Shown here: positions 15,136 to 25,500 of the stretch, piece by piece | Layout of the letters: every line of letters starts with the position of its first letter | Position numbering within the stretch: position 1 is the stretch's first letter | NCBI GenBank assembly: GCA_027486345.1 | Contig: JAIXPH010000060.1 | Location: 1 to 64,000 of the forward strand | Origin: Paracoccaceae bacterium | Lineage (GTDB): Bacteria > Pseudomonadota > Alphaproteobacteria > Rhodobacterales > Rhodobacteraceae | Direction: 5' to 3' | Length of the DNA stretch: 64,000 nucleotides | Translations under genes and position numbers: made by a program | Notes under the pieces: generated by a model | What the model was told of the DNA's origin: nothing | Database searches by the model: none | Seen by the model: the letters and a program-made list of their open reading frames with translations, nothing else

Positions 15136-16332
15136 TCAGACGTCCTTCCGGCCCCAGGCCTGCTGGATCAGCCCCTCAAGCTCTGTCACTACGCCGTTGA
15201 TTGACTCGATGGCGCGGTCATAAGTGTTGCGGGTGAAATCGGAACGGTTCACCTCAAACAAAGTCTGCTGCGTTAATCCGGCATCCGACACGGCAGAGGA
15301 TTTCAGGAACGTCCGCGTCAGCACATCCTCGCCGAACATCGTGCGCAGAAAGGCGGCCATCTGGGTTTGCGGCCCATCATTCGGCTCAAACCGGGTGATC
15401 AGGAATTTCATGAAATCCCAATGCGGCGTCGCCCCCACCTCGGCGATCGTGGCCATAAGGCTTGAGGCCAGTTGCAGGAACTGCGCCATCGACGCCACGT
15501 CCAGCATGCTGGGCACCACTGTCACGATGGTCCCGGTGGAGGCCACAAGTGCGGACAGCGTGATAAACCCCAGTTGCGGCGGGCAGTCGATCACCACCAC
15601 ATCATAACGCGCCTCAACCTCAGCGATGCAGAGCGCAAGCCGTTGATAGAAGGGCGGCTGCACATTGTTGTGCAGGGCATGCGCGGTTTCGGTTTCAAAC
15701 TCTGACAGCATCAACCCCGCAGGGGCGAGGTCGAGGTTGTGGAAATAGGTTTTGCGCACAATCTCGGCGAAGGGCACCGGATCGTCGTAGCGGATGGCGT
15801 CATAGACGGTGCCGGTTTCGGCAAATTCGATCTCGGGGCGCAGTCCGAACATCGTGGTCAGGCTGCCCTGCGGGTCAAGGTCGATGGCCAACACGCGATA
15901 CCCATCCAGCGCCAGCTTTTGCGCGATGTGAATGGCGGATGTCGTCTTGCCCGCGCCGCCCTTGAAGTTGGCGACCGACAGGATTTGCAGCTTGTCGCCC
16001 TCGCGCCGTCCGGGGACGAGGTATTGGAACTTCTTCGCCCGGCTGTCCTGCGCGATGGCGTGGCGGGCCAGATCAACCTGCGCCGCCGTGTACCAGCGCC
16101 GCCCGCGGCTGTCGGTTTCCACCTCGAGGTCGATCTTGTCGTTGAAGAACTGTTTGCGCAGATGGTCCTGCGAGACGCCGATCAACTCTGCCGCCTCTGC
16201 CGCGTTGAAGCGGCGCAGGTCTTTCATGTTGTCGGGCAGAAAGGATTTGCGCATGTTGGAGTCCAAAGACCGGCTCAGGCGCGTGGCCATTGCCTGAATC
16301 TTCTGGTCAATCCGAATGACTTGGTCGTCCAT
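15136..16332 (-). CDS. repA: Plasmid partition ATPase RepA (ParA-type)
   Basis: A 398-residue ParA ATPase of the repABC class. An N-terminal MerR-like helix-turn-helix (residues 43-85, AAEAAELIGVSQDHLRKQFF and RGRRWYTAAQ) is typical of these larger ParAs, which also repress their own operon. The deviant Walker A is KGGAGKTT (124-131), then DLDPQGSLT (151-159) and the Walker B region VVVIDCPPQLGF. It is first in the minus-strand operon, with the promoter region at 16333-16500. The length matches other RepA proteins. It would move plasmid copies by binding RepB-parS complexes. Confidence 0.93.
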   Translation of the reverse strand: MDDQVIRIDQKIQAMATRLSRSLDSNMRKSFLPDNMKDLRRFNAAEAAELIGVSQDHLRKQFFNDKIDLEVETDSRGRRWYTAAQVDLARHAIAQDSRAKKFQYLVPGRREGDKLQILSVANFKGGAGKTTSAIHIAQKLALDGYRVLAIDLDPQGSLTTMFGLRPEIEFAETGTVYDAIRYDDPVPFAEIVRKTYFHNLDLAPAGLMLSEFETETAHALHNNVQPPFYQRLALCIAEVEARYDVVVIDCPPQLGFITLSALVASTGTIVTVVPSMLDVASMAQFLQLASSLMATIAEVGATPHWDFMKFLITRFEPNDGPQTQMAAFLRTMFGEDVLTRTFLKSSAVSDAGLTQQTLFEVNRSDFTRNTYDRAIESINGVVTELEGLIQQAWGRKDV

Positions 16333-16597
16333 ACGCCTGCTCCGCCCGGTTTAGGGTCTTGTGCTTGTAAGAACGCTAAAGACGGATTTCACCGGGTTTC
16401 GCGTTCCTAGTCGAAAATGACAGGAACGGTGCCTTGAGACAAGAAATTTCTCTGACGGCCATTCCGGGACGATCATGACAGGTCCCGCGTTCATGCGTGC
16501 CAAGCGGAGTCCAGTTATCGTCGGCAGAATGATCGATGTATTTCAATCGGTTGCGCTGCGGCTTGGCAGCCTTCCCAGCGGATGTTCCCCACTCCAT
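16333..16597. promoter_or_regulatory. Upstream region of repABC with inverted repeats
   Basis: No gene is seen here. The region holds CGTTCCT (16402-16408) facing AGGAACG (16422-16428), the palindrome AGAAATTTCT (16442-16451) and CGGGAC (16465-16470) facing GTCCCG (16482-16487). On the minus strand TTGTCT, 17 bases, then CATTTT is a weak promoter candidate overlapping the first repeat. RepA and RepB of repABC operons are known to repress from such sites; the assignment of individual repeats is inferred. Confidence 0.45.
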
Positions 16598-16617
16598 CCG
16601 GCGCTGTGCAGCGCCGG
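16598..16617 (-). terminator. Hairpin downstream of the SapC operon
   Basis: A perfect 8-bp stem, CCGGCGCT and AGCGCCGG, with a 4-base loop lies about 29 bp past the stop of the last gene of the three-gene minus-strand operon. No T-run follows, so termination may need Rho or be partial. Confidence 0.45.
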
Positions 16618-16645
16618 TCCAGCCGAATCGTGAAAGGCCGCCGCG

Positions 16646-17476
16646 TCAGAACACGCCATAGATCGCCGACCGGCGCAGCCCTTCGGCGCTGTAATCCACC
16701 CCCAGATCAAAGCGGTAGGGCGTCAGGCGTGGCAGATCACGGGTCAAGATGTCGGTCAGGCCGGGGTGAAACCCGGTCTCAAGGGCAAAGCGCAACGTGG
16801 CCGCCACGTCCGCACGCGAGAAATAGACCGCCGAGGAATGCGACTTGCGTGAGATGACGAACACCTCTTCGTCATAGCGTCCCGGCGCCAAGGGGGCGGG
16901 CAGGGGTGGCAGGTCAGTCAGATCACGCAGCACCTGCGCCCGGTCTGGGCCGCTGCGGTAAAAGCGGTAATCGTTCTTCGGTGTGCGGGTCTTGCCATCC
17001 CAAACCTCGGACAGACCCGCGCTGATCGTGCCGCCTTCGCCCTCAAAATACAGATCGACCGAGGGAATCCCGCGCCCTGCCACCGTCTCGGCGTCGAGTT
17101 CGACCGAGAACATGAACCACGGCCAAGCATCCGCCGCCGCAAGGTTGGGCGCGCAGAGACCCGGAAGACACTCTGCCAGCGCCGCTATGCCGGTGCGGCG
17201 GTCCTCGCGGTCGTAGTCGTAAAAATACAGCTCCCATGACAGGCCGGTGGGGGCGGATTTGATGCCCCAGACGGTGTGGAACGCCCCCCAGCGCTGGCGG
17301 ATACGGCCAAAGGCTTCGGCGACGGCCGCGCCATGTGGGACCATGTCCAGCGACGCGGCAAGGAACGCCGATTGGCGCAGCGTGTCGGGCTGCGGGGCCG
17401 TGACGGGATCATAATCCCACAGGCAGAAATCGCGGAATTTGTCATCCGGGGCAAAGGCTTCGCGCGTCAGGGTCAT
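16646..17476 (-). CDS. Protein of unknown function, last gene of the SapC operon
   Basis: A 276-residue protein, predicted soluble: no signal peptide and no membrane segment. I do not recognise a family. It is rich in aromatic residues and acidic turns (FRDFCLWDYDP, WELYFYDYDRED, VDLYFEGEGG) and ends in LGVDYSAEGLRRSAIYGVF. That ending has the same pattern (LGxD, Gly, YG) as the end of the preceding gene product, so the two may share a fold. The ATG at 17476 forms an ATGA overlap with the preceding stop, showing translational coupling; the frame is open further upstream but overlaps that gene. Its position suggests a role linked to SapC and perhaps to the divergent giant surface protein. Confidence 0.7.
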   Translation of the reverse strand: MTLTREAFAPDDKFRDFCLWDYDPVTAPQPDTLRQSAFLAASLDMVPHGAAVAEAFGRIRQRWGAFHTVWGIKSAPTGLSWELYFYDYDREDRRTGIAALAECLPGLCAPNLAAADAWPWFMFSVELDAETVAGRGIPSVDLYFEGEGGTISAGLSEVWDGKTRTPKNDYRFYRSGPDRAQVLRDLTDLPPLPAPLAPGRYDEEVFVISRKSHSSAVYFSRADVAATLRFALETGFHPGLTDILTRDLPRLTPYRFDLGVDYSAEGLRRSAIYGVF

Positions 17477-18207
17477 GGGTCCTCCGGCCAGCCGTAAAGG
17501 GTGACGAAAACGCCGCCGTGGCGGTCCCGGCCAAGCGCCACATGCGACGGCAGCGCCTGTGGGGCCGGGGCGTCCGGTCGGATGGCGGCGGCCAGATGCG
17601 CCACGACGGGCAGGACATCGTCCGCCCCGTCGAGATCGGCCAGACCGATGTCCAGCGACAGCCGCGCAGAGCCGGGTTCGGCCACGCGCAGCAGGTCGCC
17701 AGACCGCCGCGCCAACCATTCCGTCGGTTCCGCCAGCGCCGGAGGCAGGTCCAGCGCCGCGAGCACGGGTCCGGCCTCAGCGACGCGGTCATAGCGGTGC
17801 AACGCCTGCCGCCCGCCTCCGCATTTCAGCGCCAGATAGGCAAGGTCAGGCTCTGGTGCCGCATCGGGCGCGAATTCGAGGTAGAGCTTGCGCACCGCGC
17901 CCCCCGTTTCGGCCTCGTCCAGCCCAAGATGCAGCACCTCTGCCGTCGCCCAATGCGCCGCCATGGGCGCGGGCAGTTCCCCGCCCACCAGCGCCAGCAG
18001 CGGGGCCGGATCATCCGGGGCCAGCAGGGCCGCACGCGGAAAGGTCAGCAGGACGCGCCGATCCGACGCGCCCGCCGCCGACAGCTTGCGCGACCGGGCG
18101 GTCAGCGGGTCGTGCCGCAGCACCGCCCGCAGACCTTGCCACAAGGGCAAATCCCGCGCCGCGCCCGCCACGGTGTCAGACCGGCGTGACGCTGACCGCG
18201 CCGTCAT
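17473..18207 (-). CDS. Protein of unknown function, middle gene of the SapC operon
   Basis: A 244-residue protein, predicted cytoplasmic, rich in Ala, Leu and Asp. I do not recognise a family. It starts at ATG 18207, overlapping the end of the SapC gene by 32 bp; a GTG at 18171 would give a 232-residue form without coding overlap upstream of the sapC stop, so the start is uncertain. The C-terminus HVALGRDRHGGVFVTLYGW resembles the end of the next gene product. The 4-bp ATGA overlap with that gene indicates joint translation and perhaps a complex of the two proteins. Confidence 0.65.
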   Translation of the reverse strand: MTARSASRRSDTVAGAARDLPLWQGLRAVLRHDPLTARSRKLSAAGASDRRVLLTFPRAALLAPDDPAPLLALVGGELPAPMAAHWATAEVLHLGLDEAETGGAVRKLYLEFAPDAAPEPDLAYLALKCGGGRQALHRYDRVAEAGPVLAALDLPPALAEPTEWLARRSGDLLRVAEPGSARLSLDIGLADLDGADDVLPVVAHLAAAIRPDAPAPQALPSHVALGRDRHGGVFVTLYGWPEDP

Positions 18208-18928
18208 ATTGCGCCGCCCGGCCCAGTTTCAGGATGTTCTGCAAGGAATGCAGATGCGCGTAGCACAGCGCCAGTTCATCCGACCGGAACATGTGCAGCA
18301 TCCGCTCTGTCGGGATGCGCTTCAGTTTTTCGCGGTTGATGACGGAAAAGCCGCCCATGCTGCCCTCGGCCCCTTTGGCGTCGCGATAGCGCGCCTGCGC
18401 CTCTTCCAGCACGTTCAGCGATTCCAGACGGCGGCAGAAATCCTGCGTCTGGCGGAACTGGTTCTGGAATTCCACGGCAAAGGCGAGGGCGGCTTTCAAC
18501 GTCTCGCTCTGGCTGCCATCGGCTTCGAACAGCCGGTCCCCGCGGCCTTCGCGGTTCACGCGCGGGCTGCCCTCGTCGATGCAGAGGGTATAGGTGCCCT
18601 CTGTGTCATCCTCGGGGCGGGAGAATACGAAAGGATGGCGCCGCAAAAAGGCGGGAAGGTAGCCGCCCTGCCACGATCCGTCGAAATCGACGTGATCATT
18701 TACCTCTGCGCGCAGGCCCAAAAGGGCCGCGGGAAAGATCGCCTCGCTGTTGCGGGCAAAGACGATGGGGTGGTCCGGCGCGGCGGCGATGAACTCAACC
18801 CCCAGCAAAGGCACGGAATTTACCGTTTTCGCAAAGCTGTAGCTGGTGGCCGGTTCGATGCACACATCGGCATGCGCGTCGGTGGCGATGGGGGTCACGC
18901 GATCATAGATCAACATCTGTCGGGTCAA
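18176..18928 (-). CDS. sapC: SapC-family protein
   Basis: A 250-residue protein with the SapC-family pattern: the N-terminal IYDRVTPI, SYSFAKTVNSVPLLGVEF, HPIVFARNSEAIFPAALLGL, YLPAFLRRHPFVFS, LCIDEGSP and the C-terminal GGFSVINREKL. The family is named after a Campylobacter S-layer locus; its molecular role is unknown. I favour the TTG start at 18928 because GAGGA lies 6 bases upstream and the resulting N-terminus fits the family; the ATG at 18916 would remove four residues. No signal peptide or membrane segment is visible. It heads the three-gene minus-strand operon and diverges from the giant gene, which suggests coordinated expression. Confidence 0.75.
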   Translation of the reverse strand: MTRQMLIYDRVTPIATDAHADVCIEPATSYSFAKTVNSVPLLGVEFIAAAPDHPIVFARNSEAIFPAALLGLRAEVNDHVDFDGSWQGGYLPAFLRRHPFVFSRPEDDTEGTYTLCIDEGSPRVNREGRGDRLFEADGSQSETLKAALAFAVEFQNQFRQTQDFCRRLESLNVLEEAQARYRDAKGAEGSMGGFSVINREKLKRIPTERMLHMFRSDELALCYAHLHSLQNILKLGRAAQYDGAVSVTPV

Positions 18929-19344
18929 GATAAATCCTCAATCTGCGACACGCAGGGTTGTATCACGCGTCGGTTCTTCCTTGACCGATGCTACTGCAAG
19001 TCGCGTTCCCAAGGCAGCGTTAAAAGCCGTGGATGACAGATACAAACGGATGAAAAACAACAGACAAAAGTCAGATGTTTATCCCAAAGGATCGTCGAAC
19101 AAAATTGAACAAAACTAAACATTTACAGGCAAATATTTCCCGTGAGGCGCGCGGCGGCGGCCCCGCGTCAATCAGAGCGGGCGAAAACTATCTTTCGAGA
19201 GTGCAACTGACTTCTGGACATGGGATTGAAACGCCCGACGACCGGATTTGAATTGCAAAGCAGGTTAAAGACCTTCTTTATCAAAACAGGGTTCCTGACC
19301 ATCAGTCGCGGTGGGCGGGACGCATTCCATTGAAGTAGGCAACC
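18929..19344. promoter_or_regulatory. Divergent control region between sapC operon and giant gene
   Basis: This 416-bp gap has no gene that I can support. It includes an A/T-rich stretch at about 19030-19135, with direct repeats of GAACAAAA (around 19098 and 19109), that contrasts with the GC-rich surroundings. It should carry both divergent promoters. I could not find a convincing -35/-10 pair. AGTAGG lies about 7 bases before the ATG of the giant gene and is only a fair ribosome site. It is a natural place for a shared regulator to bind. Confidence 0.4.
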
Positions 19345-19524
19345 ATGTCAGCACCTTTCGGAACTCGCAAATTCGGCATGTCTCTGTCGCGCGCTATGCG
19401 CCGGGCACGCAATCGGGCGACGCGGCGCGGCTTGGCCGAGACGACGCGGTTCGAAGCGCAAGACAACGCCTACCGGATCGAGACGCTCGAACCGCGCATC
19501 CTGATGAGCGCGGACATTGCCCTT
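19345..19524 (+). other. N-terminal LEPR-XLL leader of the giant protein
   Basis: The first 60 residues have an Arg-rich start (about ten Arg in residues 8-35), then [18 protein letters not shown] with the LEPR-XLL motif at 48-57, then a mildly hydrophobic stretch up to about residue 70. There is no hydrophobic Sec core at the N-terminus. This motif is known from the N-termini of very large bacterial surface proteins and is suspected to be a sorting or export tag; its reader is not established to my knowledge. Confidence 0.85.
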
Positions 19525-22500
19525 GCTGCCCTGCCCGGAGCGACGACCGGTGTGGCGGCCGAGGTGAAGTTCCTTGAAACCGGCGGTCGCCGGATCGAGG
19601 TCTATCTTGATGGCACGCTGAAGAGCACGGTTTCGGATCTGAGCGGGGGGGTGAACATTACCGGCACCTCCGGCAACGATTCGATCATCGTGAGCTTCGA
19701 AGAAGGCTTTGACGACAACGCGCTGGCGATCAGCGTGACGGGCGGCGACGGTGTGGACAGCGTGACCCTGTCCAGCGACGACACGGGTGGCGCGACCGAT
19801 CTGGGCTCGGTCACCGTCACGGCGGAACAGATCACGCTGGAGTCGGCGGTCGGCGGTGTGGCCGGGCTTGAGGTGACGGACACCATCACCCTGACGGCGG
19901 CGTCTTCCGTCACCGGGGGATCAGCCTCGATCCTGATCAAACAGAACATGAATGCCTATGGCGCGCTGGTGCTGTCGGCTTCGGCCGTGCATGAATCGGA
20001 TTCGGGCAGCGCCTCGTCGGCGACGGTGACGGTTCAGGGCGATCTGAGCTCCGCCTCGGTCGATATCTCGGCCACCGTGTCGCGCAACTATGCCGATGGC
20101 AGCCTTGGTCTGGCCGATTATGACTTCGGCGATGCCACCGCGACGCTGACCGTGGCCGATGGGGCCGACATCACCGGGGGCGATGTCAACCTGTCCGCGA
20201 CGGTGGATGGCGTGGTCCGGATGGGTGCGGACATGCCGTTCCAGGGCAATATCGCCGCCGCCACGGCATCGTTCAAATTCGTGGTCATCACCGCCAAGGA
20301 CGTGGCTGCCATCAGCCTGGGCGATGGCATGGTGACCGCGGGCAACGCGGTGGACATCGCTGCCGGGGTTGAGACCGCGTATTCCGGCGCCGGTATCTAT
20401 GTGTCGCAAAAGATCGAGGGCTCGGCCACGGTCACGGCGACTGGTACGGACATCACTGCCGGCGATGGTGGCGTCTCTGTCACCGCCGATGTTGCCCAAC
20501 AGCTCAAGGCGGTGGGACCGGCCTTCGTGGCGGAAACCACGCCGCCCACCTTCCCGATGGCGCTGCTGGCCATGGCCTTCAACGAATCGAACGTGACCAG
20601 CAAGGTCACGCTGGAGTCGGTGACCATCGACACCACCGGTGACAGCACCGTTGCCGCGCGCAACACGTCCAACGTGACCGCCATCATGGCCGGACAGGCG
20701 CAATCCGCGGGCGACAGCTTCTCGATCCTGTCCAGCCTGCCGCAATTCGCCGTCGCCGGGATGTTCGCCGCCAACGAGGTGCTGTCGGACGTTCAGGTCT
20801 CCTTGACCAACAGCTCCGTCACGGCGGGCGGCGATGCGTCGGTCGTCGCGCTGAACGACATGTCGATCACCGCCTCGATGGATGGCGGCGCGACGACCAG
20901 CAAGGACAACCCGTCGCTTGCCATCGGTGTGTCGCTTGCCTTCAACAGCATCGGCTGGGAACCCGGCAGCCTGTTCGCCAGCACGATTGACGTCTTCCTT
21001 GGCGATGACGCGCTGTCCACTCCCGATCCGATGATCACCCGCGTGACCTTGAACAACTCGACCGTGCAGGGCGATGGCGCGGTGGAAATTTCGGCCACCG
21101 CCATTCCGGTGATCACCGCCACCGTTGCGAACAAGGCCGAGGTCGACAGCGACTCTCTCGCGCTTGGTTTCGTCGTGGCCGGCAACCGCATCCAGTCGGA
21201 TGTCGATGTCATCATCGGCAACGTCGCGGATGGGGCGACGGTCTCTGGCGGATCGGTCGCCATCATCGGCTCTGACGCAGCGACCATCGAAGCCGAGGCT
21301 TCGGTGTCTTCGGCCAGCAAGGGCGGACCCTCGCTCAGCGGCATTCTGGCGCGCAACGCGGTGCAAAGCGCGGTGGACGTGGCCCTGACCGCCGCCACCA
21401 TCACGGCGACGGATGGCGACCTGTCCGCCCGCGCCGACACCACGGCGACGATCACCGCCGCCGTCAGCGGCCTGCAACCCGCGCCGGAAGAAGAAGAAGA
21501 GGGCGCATCCTTCGCGCTGAACGCCGTCATCGCCACCAACCTGATCCTGGCCGATGCCGATCTGGTGATCACGGGCGGTACGTTGACCTCGACCGGCGAT
21601 CTGTCGATCACGGCGGCCAACGCGGGCACCATCACCGCCACCAACCAGGCCGAAGCCACCGGCACGGGCACCGCCGTGGGCGTGAGCCTTGCCTTCAACA
21701 CCATCGGCTGGGAAGCGCAGAACTTCCTGTTCAGCACTGTGGATGCCATCATCGGCACGGATATCGCCGATGCCGATCCGGCAGACGCACGGGTGATCCT
21801 CACCGACGTCGGCATCAGCGCGGGCGGCAACATCGCCATCACCGCCGAAAACACGCAGAACATCACCGCCCGTTTGGCAGCCGCCGCGACGGCGGGGAAT
21901 GAGGCTGCGGGCGCGGGCATCATGATCGCGCTGAACAAGGTCACCAGCGTGACCAAAGTGGCTATCACGGGCGGCTATCTGAACGGCACCGGGCTGGCCA
22001 GCGACGTCGCCATCCGTGTCGTCGATGCCTCGGGCATCGATGCCGAAATCGGGTTGAAGGCGGGCGGCGGCACCGCCGCGGCAGGCGGTCTGGTCGGGCG
22101 CAACGACGTGCGCAGCGATGTGGACCTGACGCTGACGGATATGCAGATCCATACCACCGGGTCCATCGACGCGTCGGCGCGCAGTGTCGCGGGCGTCAAG
22201 GCCAAGCTGGATGGCACCTTCGAGATCGTGGACGATGAGGCCAAGGACGGTCTGGCCTTTGGCGGTGTGATCGCCTCGAACCTGATCCTTGTGGATGTGG
22301 CCACGACCCTGACCGGAACGCTTCTGGAAGCGGATGGCGATGTGTCCCTGCTGGCGCGCAACGCAGGCAGCATCACGGCGGAGAACACCGTCTCGGTCAA
22401 GGGCACGGGCACCGCAGTGGGCGTGATGCTGGCCTTCAACACCGTGGGCTGGCAGGCGCAGAACATCCTCTATGCCGCCGTGGACGCGCTGATCGGCACC

Positions 22501-25500
22501 AGCATCGGCACCGAGCAGGTGGCGCAGGCCGTCCTGTCGGTGACGGGGGGCGGCATCACCGCGGGTGGCAGCATCGCCTTTGCGGCCGAGAATGAGCAGC
22601 AGATCGCGGCGACGATCAACATGGTCGCCACCTCTGCCGCCGCAGCCGGGGCGGGCGTGGTTCTGGCATCGAACCGGGTGAATGCCCGCAGCCGGGCCTT
22701 GGTGGATTACGCCTTTGGCTCCTCCGGCATCAGCGCGGGCGGAGACCTGACCATCGGCGCGACCGATACGGCGGGGATCACGTCGGAAATCACGATGGAG
22801 GCCGCCGGGGCAACCACCGGCGTCGGCCTGATCTTCGTGCGCAACGATGTCCGTGGCGGCGTCAGCGCGGAAGTCAACGCAGTCGCCCTCACCGCCGATG
22901 GCAACATCGGCCTTTCGGCCATCGGGGCCGCATCGATCGAGGCAAAGGCCTCGGGCGACGTCAAGATCGCCGCGCAAGAGGAAGACGCCCCCGAGGAAGA
23001 AAAGGCCAGCGGCAGCGCCGTGGCCGGCCTGATCGCGTCGAACATGGTCTTGGGTGGGGCAACGGCCCAGATCCAGAACACCACCGTCACCGCAGGCGGT
23101 GGCATCGACGTTCTGGCCGACATGCTGACCCTGGTGCGCGCCGAAAACACCATGAAGGCCGAAGCGAGCGGGACCGCCGTCGGTCTGACGCTGGCCTTCA
23201 ACAGCGTCGGCTGGGATTCGTCGAACATCTTCCAGCAAATGGCGGATGCACTGCTGGCCACGTCCATCGGCTCCAGCCCGGGGATCAACACTGTCGCCCG
23301 GCTGTGGAATGTCGCCTTCTCGGCAGGCGGCGCCGTCCGCGTGCTGGCGGGCGGCACCGATGTCGAGGCGGAACGTCGCGGCGCGTTGATCGACGCCGCC
23401 ATTGACGCCTCTGCCTCCACCTCCGGCTCTTCGGCGGGCGTCGGCATCGTGCTGACCAGCAACCGTGTCAAGACCTCGGCCACGGCAGAGATCGATACCG
23501 ATCAGGTCAACCGTGACCGCGATGTGGTGGGCAGCCTTGAAGTGGCCGCACGGGATACGGCCGCGATCAGCGGCAAGACCACGATGGCCGCGGGCAGCGG
23601 CGGCGGCGCGGCGGTCGGTCTGACGATTGTCCTGAACGATGTTCAGGGCGGGGTCTCGGCCCTGATCGACGACATGGACCTGCAGACGCAGAATGACCTG
23701 ACCATCGCGGCGGATCAGCAAAGCTCGATCAATGCGGAACTCTCCGGCAGCGTGACCTCCGCCCCGTCCGAGGACGCGGAGGATTCCAACACCCTGTCCT
23801 TCGGCGGCGTCATCGCCACCAACGTGGTGCGCAGCAAGGCCAGCGCGCAATTGCTGGATTCCGACGTCGTGGTCGGCGGCAACATGGCGGTGACGGCGGC
23901 AAACAATGCCGAGATCATCGCCGTCAACGCCGCGCTGCAATCGGCGGGGGGCCCGGGCACAGCGGTCGGCATCACGCTGGCCTTCAACACCGTGGGCTGG
24001 GAACCGCAGGACCTGTTCCGCAAGTCGGTCGATGCGCTGCTGGGCACCAGCATCGGTGTGCAGGACAACGCGACGGCGACGGCCTATGTCAACAACACGG
24101 CCTTGGTGGTTGGCGGGGATCTGACGATCTCGGCCGATATGACGTCCAAGATCTATGCGACGGTGAAGAGCGAATCCCGCGCCGGTGCCGCAGGCACGGC
24201 GGCGGCGATCATTCTGGCGACCAACCTGATCGCGTCGGATGCGACGGCGCAACTGGTGCAGCCGGTGGGCGATGTGCTGGCCGGTGGCGTGCTGTCGGTC
24301 GTGGCCAATGACGCGCCCGACATCCTGGCCAAAGGCACCGTCATCGCGGTCGCCAAGGATGCGGACGAGGCGGGCAAGGAATACATCAAGGTCGATCACT
24401 ACAGCGACCAGGGCGAAACCGACATCGAGTTCGGCGATCAGGTCTTCATCAAGGACGGCCACGAGGCGGGTGGCACCATCGGCCATATCTACCGTTTCCT
24501 GGGGGTGGACGCGACCGTTGACCTGTCGGCCACCGATTTCGACGACAAGCGCTACTGGTGGGAAATCCCGCCGCCCGTGGGCTTCATGGGTGAGATCCTC
24601 GGCTTCCTGTACAAGGAAATGCCGGTGGAGACCAAAGAGTTCACGCTGGCCAAGCTGCCCATCGGCGACCAGACCCACACCTTCGGCCTGAAGGTTCAGG
24701 CGGGCTGGGAAGACATGACCGTGCTGGACTTCTTGTCCAAGCAAGGCGTGGTCGAACCCGGATTCAACATGGATCTGGCCAACGTCCTGACCAAGGCGAC
24801 CGCGACTGCCGACCACAAGTCGGACCAGACTGCGGTCACGCTGAAGAAGGATGAGACGGTCGAATACGTCAAGACCGGGCCTCTGGCGGGCAAGGTCTTC
24901 AAATATCTGGGCGAGGACAAGGTCGGCACCTTCAACCTGTCCACCGTGACCGATGACGACTTCAAGGATACGGATGTCTGGGAAAAGGTCGAACTGGACG
25001 GATTCTCCTTTGGCCTTGGCGCTTTGCCGGGCCTTGGGCTGGCCTTCCCGTCGCTGAAGTTCCAGCTGGTCCTGCCGAAACTTGACCTGCCGAAGTATGA
25101 ATTCAAGCAGGTGATCGGCAAGGTCGAACACAACGGCGAGATGGTCGATTACGGCTTCAAGGCCAAGTTCGGCTGGGATGACCCGAGCTTTGGCGAATTC
25201 ATCCTCGCCCTGACGCAGGGTGAGGCGGGCAAGGACGTGTTCTTGCCGCATCTGGACTGGGGCTTCTACATCGACGCGCCGGATGCCGAAGATGTGGTGA
25301 TGCGCGACAAGCTGCCCAACACCTTCGTGCTGACCAATGACGGCGGCAACGGCCTCGACATCAATTTCAGTATCTTCGGCCAGCCGGTCACGCTGCGCTA
25401 TCCGCCGATGATCATCAACTTTGACGACCTTGGCGCGGATACCTCTGCCTTGGTCGATCCGGCGCTCAATCCCACCATCATCAACCTGAACGCCTCTGCT

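Noticed and set aside
17477-17719. N-terminal extension of the last gene of the SapC operon
   Set aside because: It lies wholly inside the preceding gene in another frame and is Arg/Gly/Pro-rich like a shadow; the ATG at 17476 makes an ATGA overlap.
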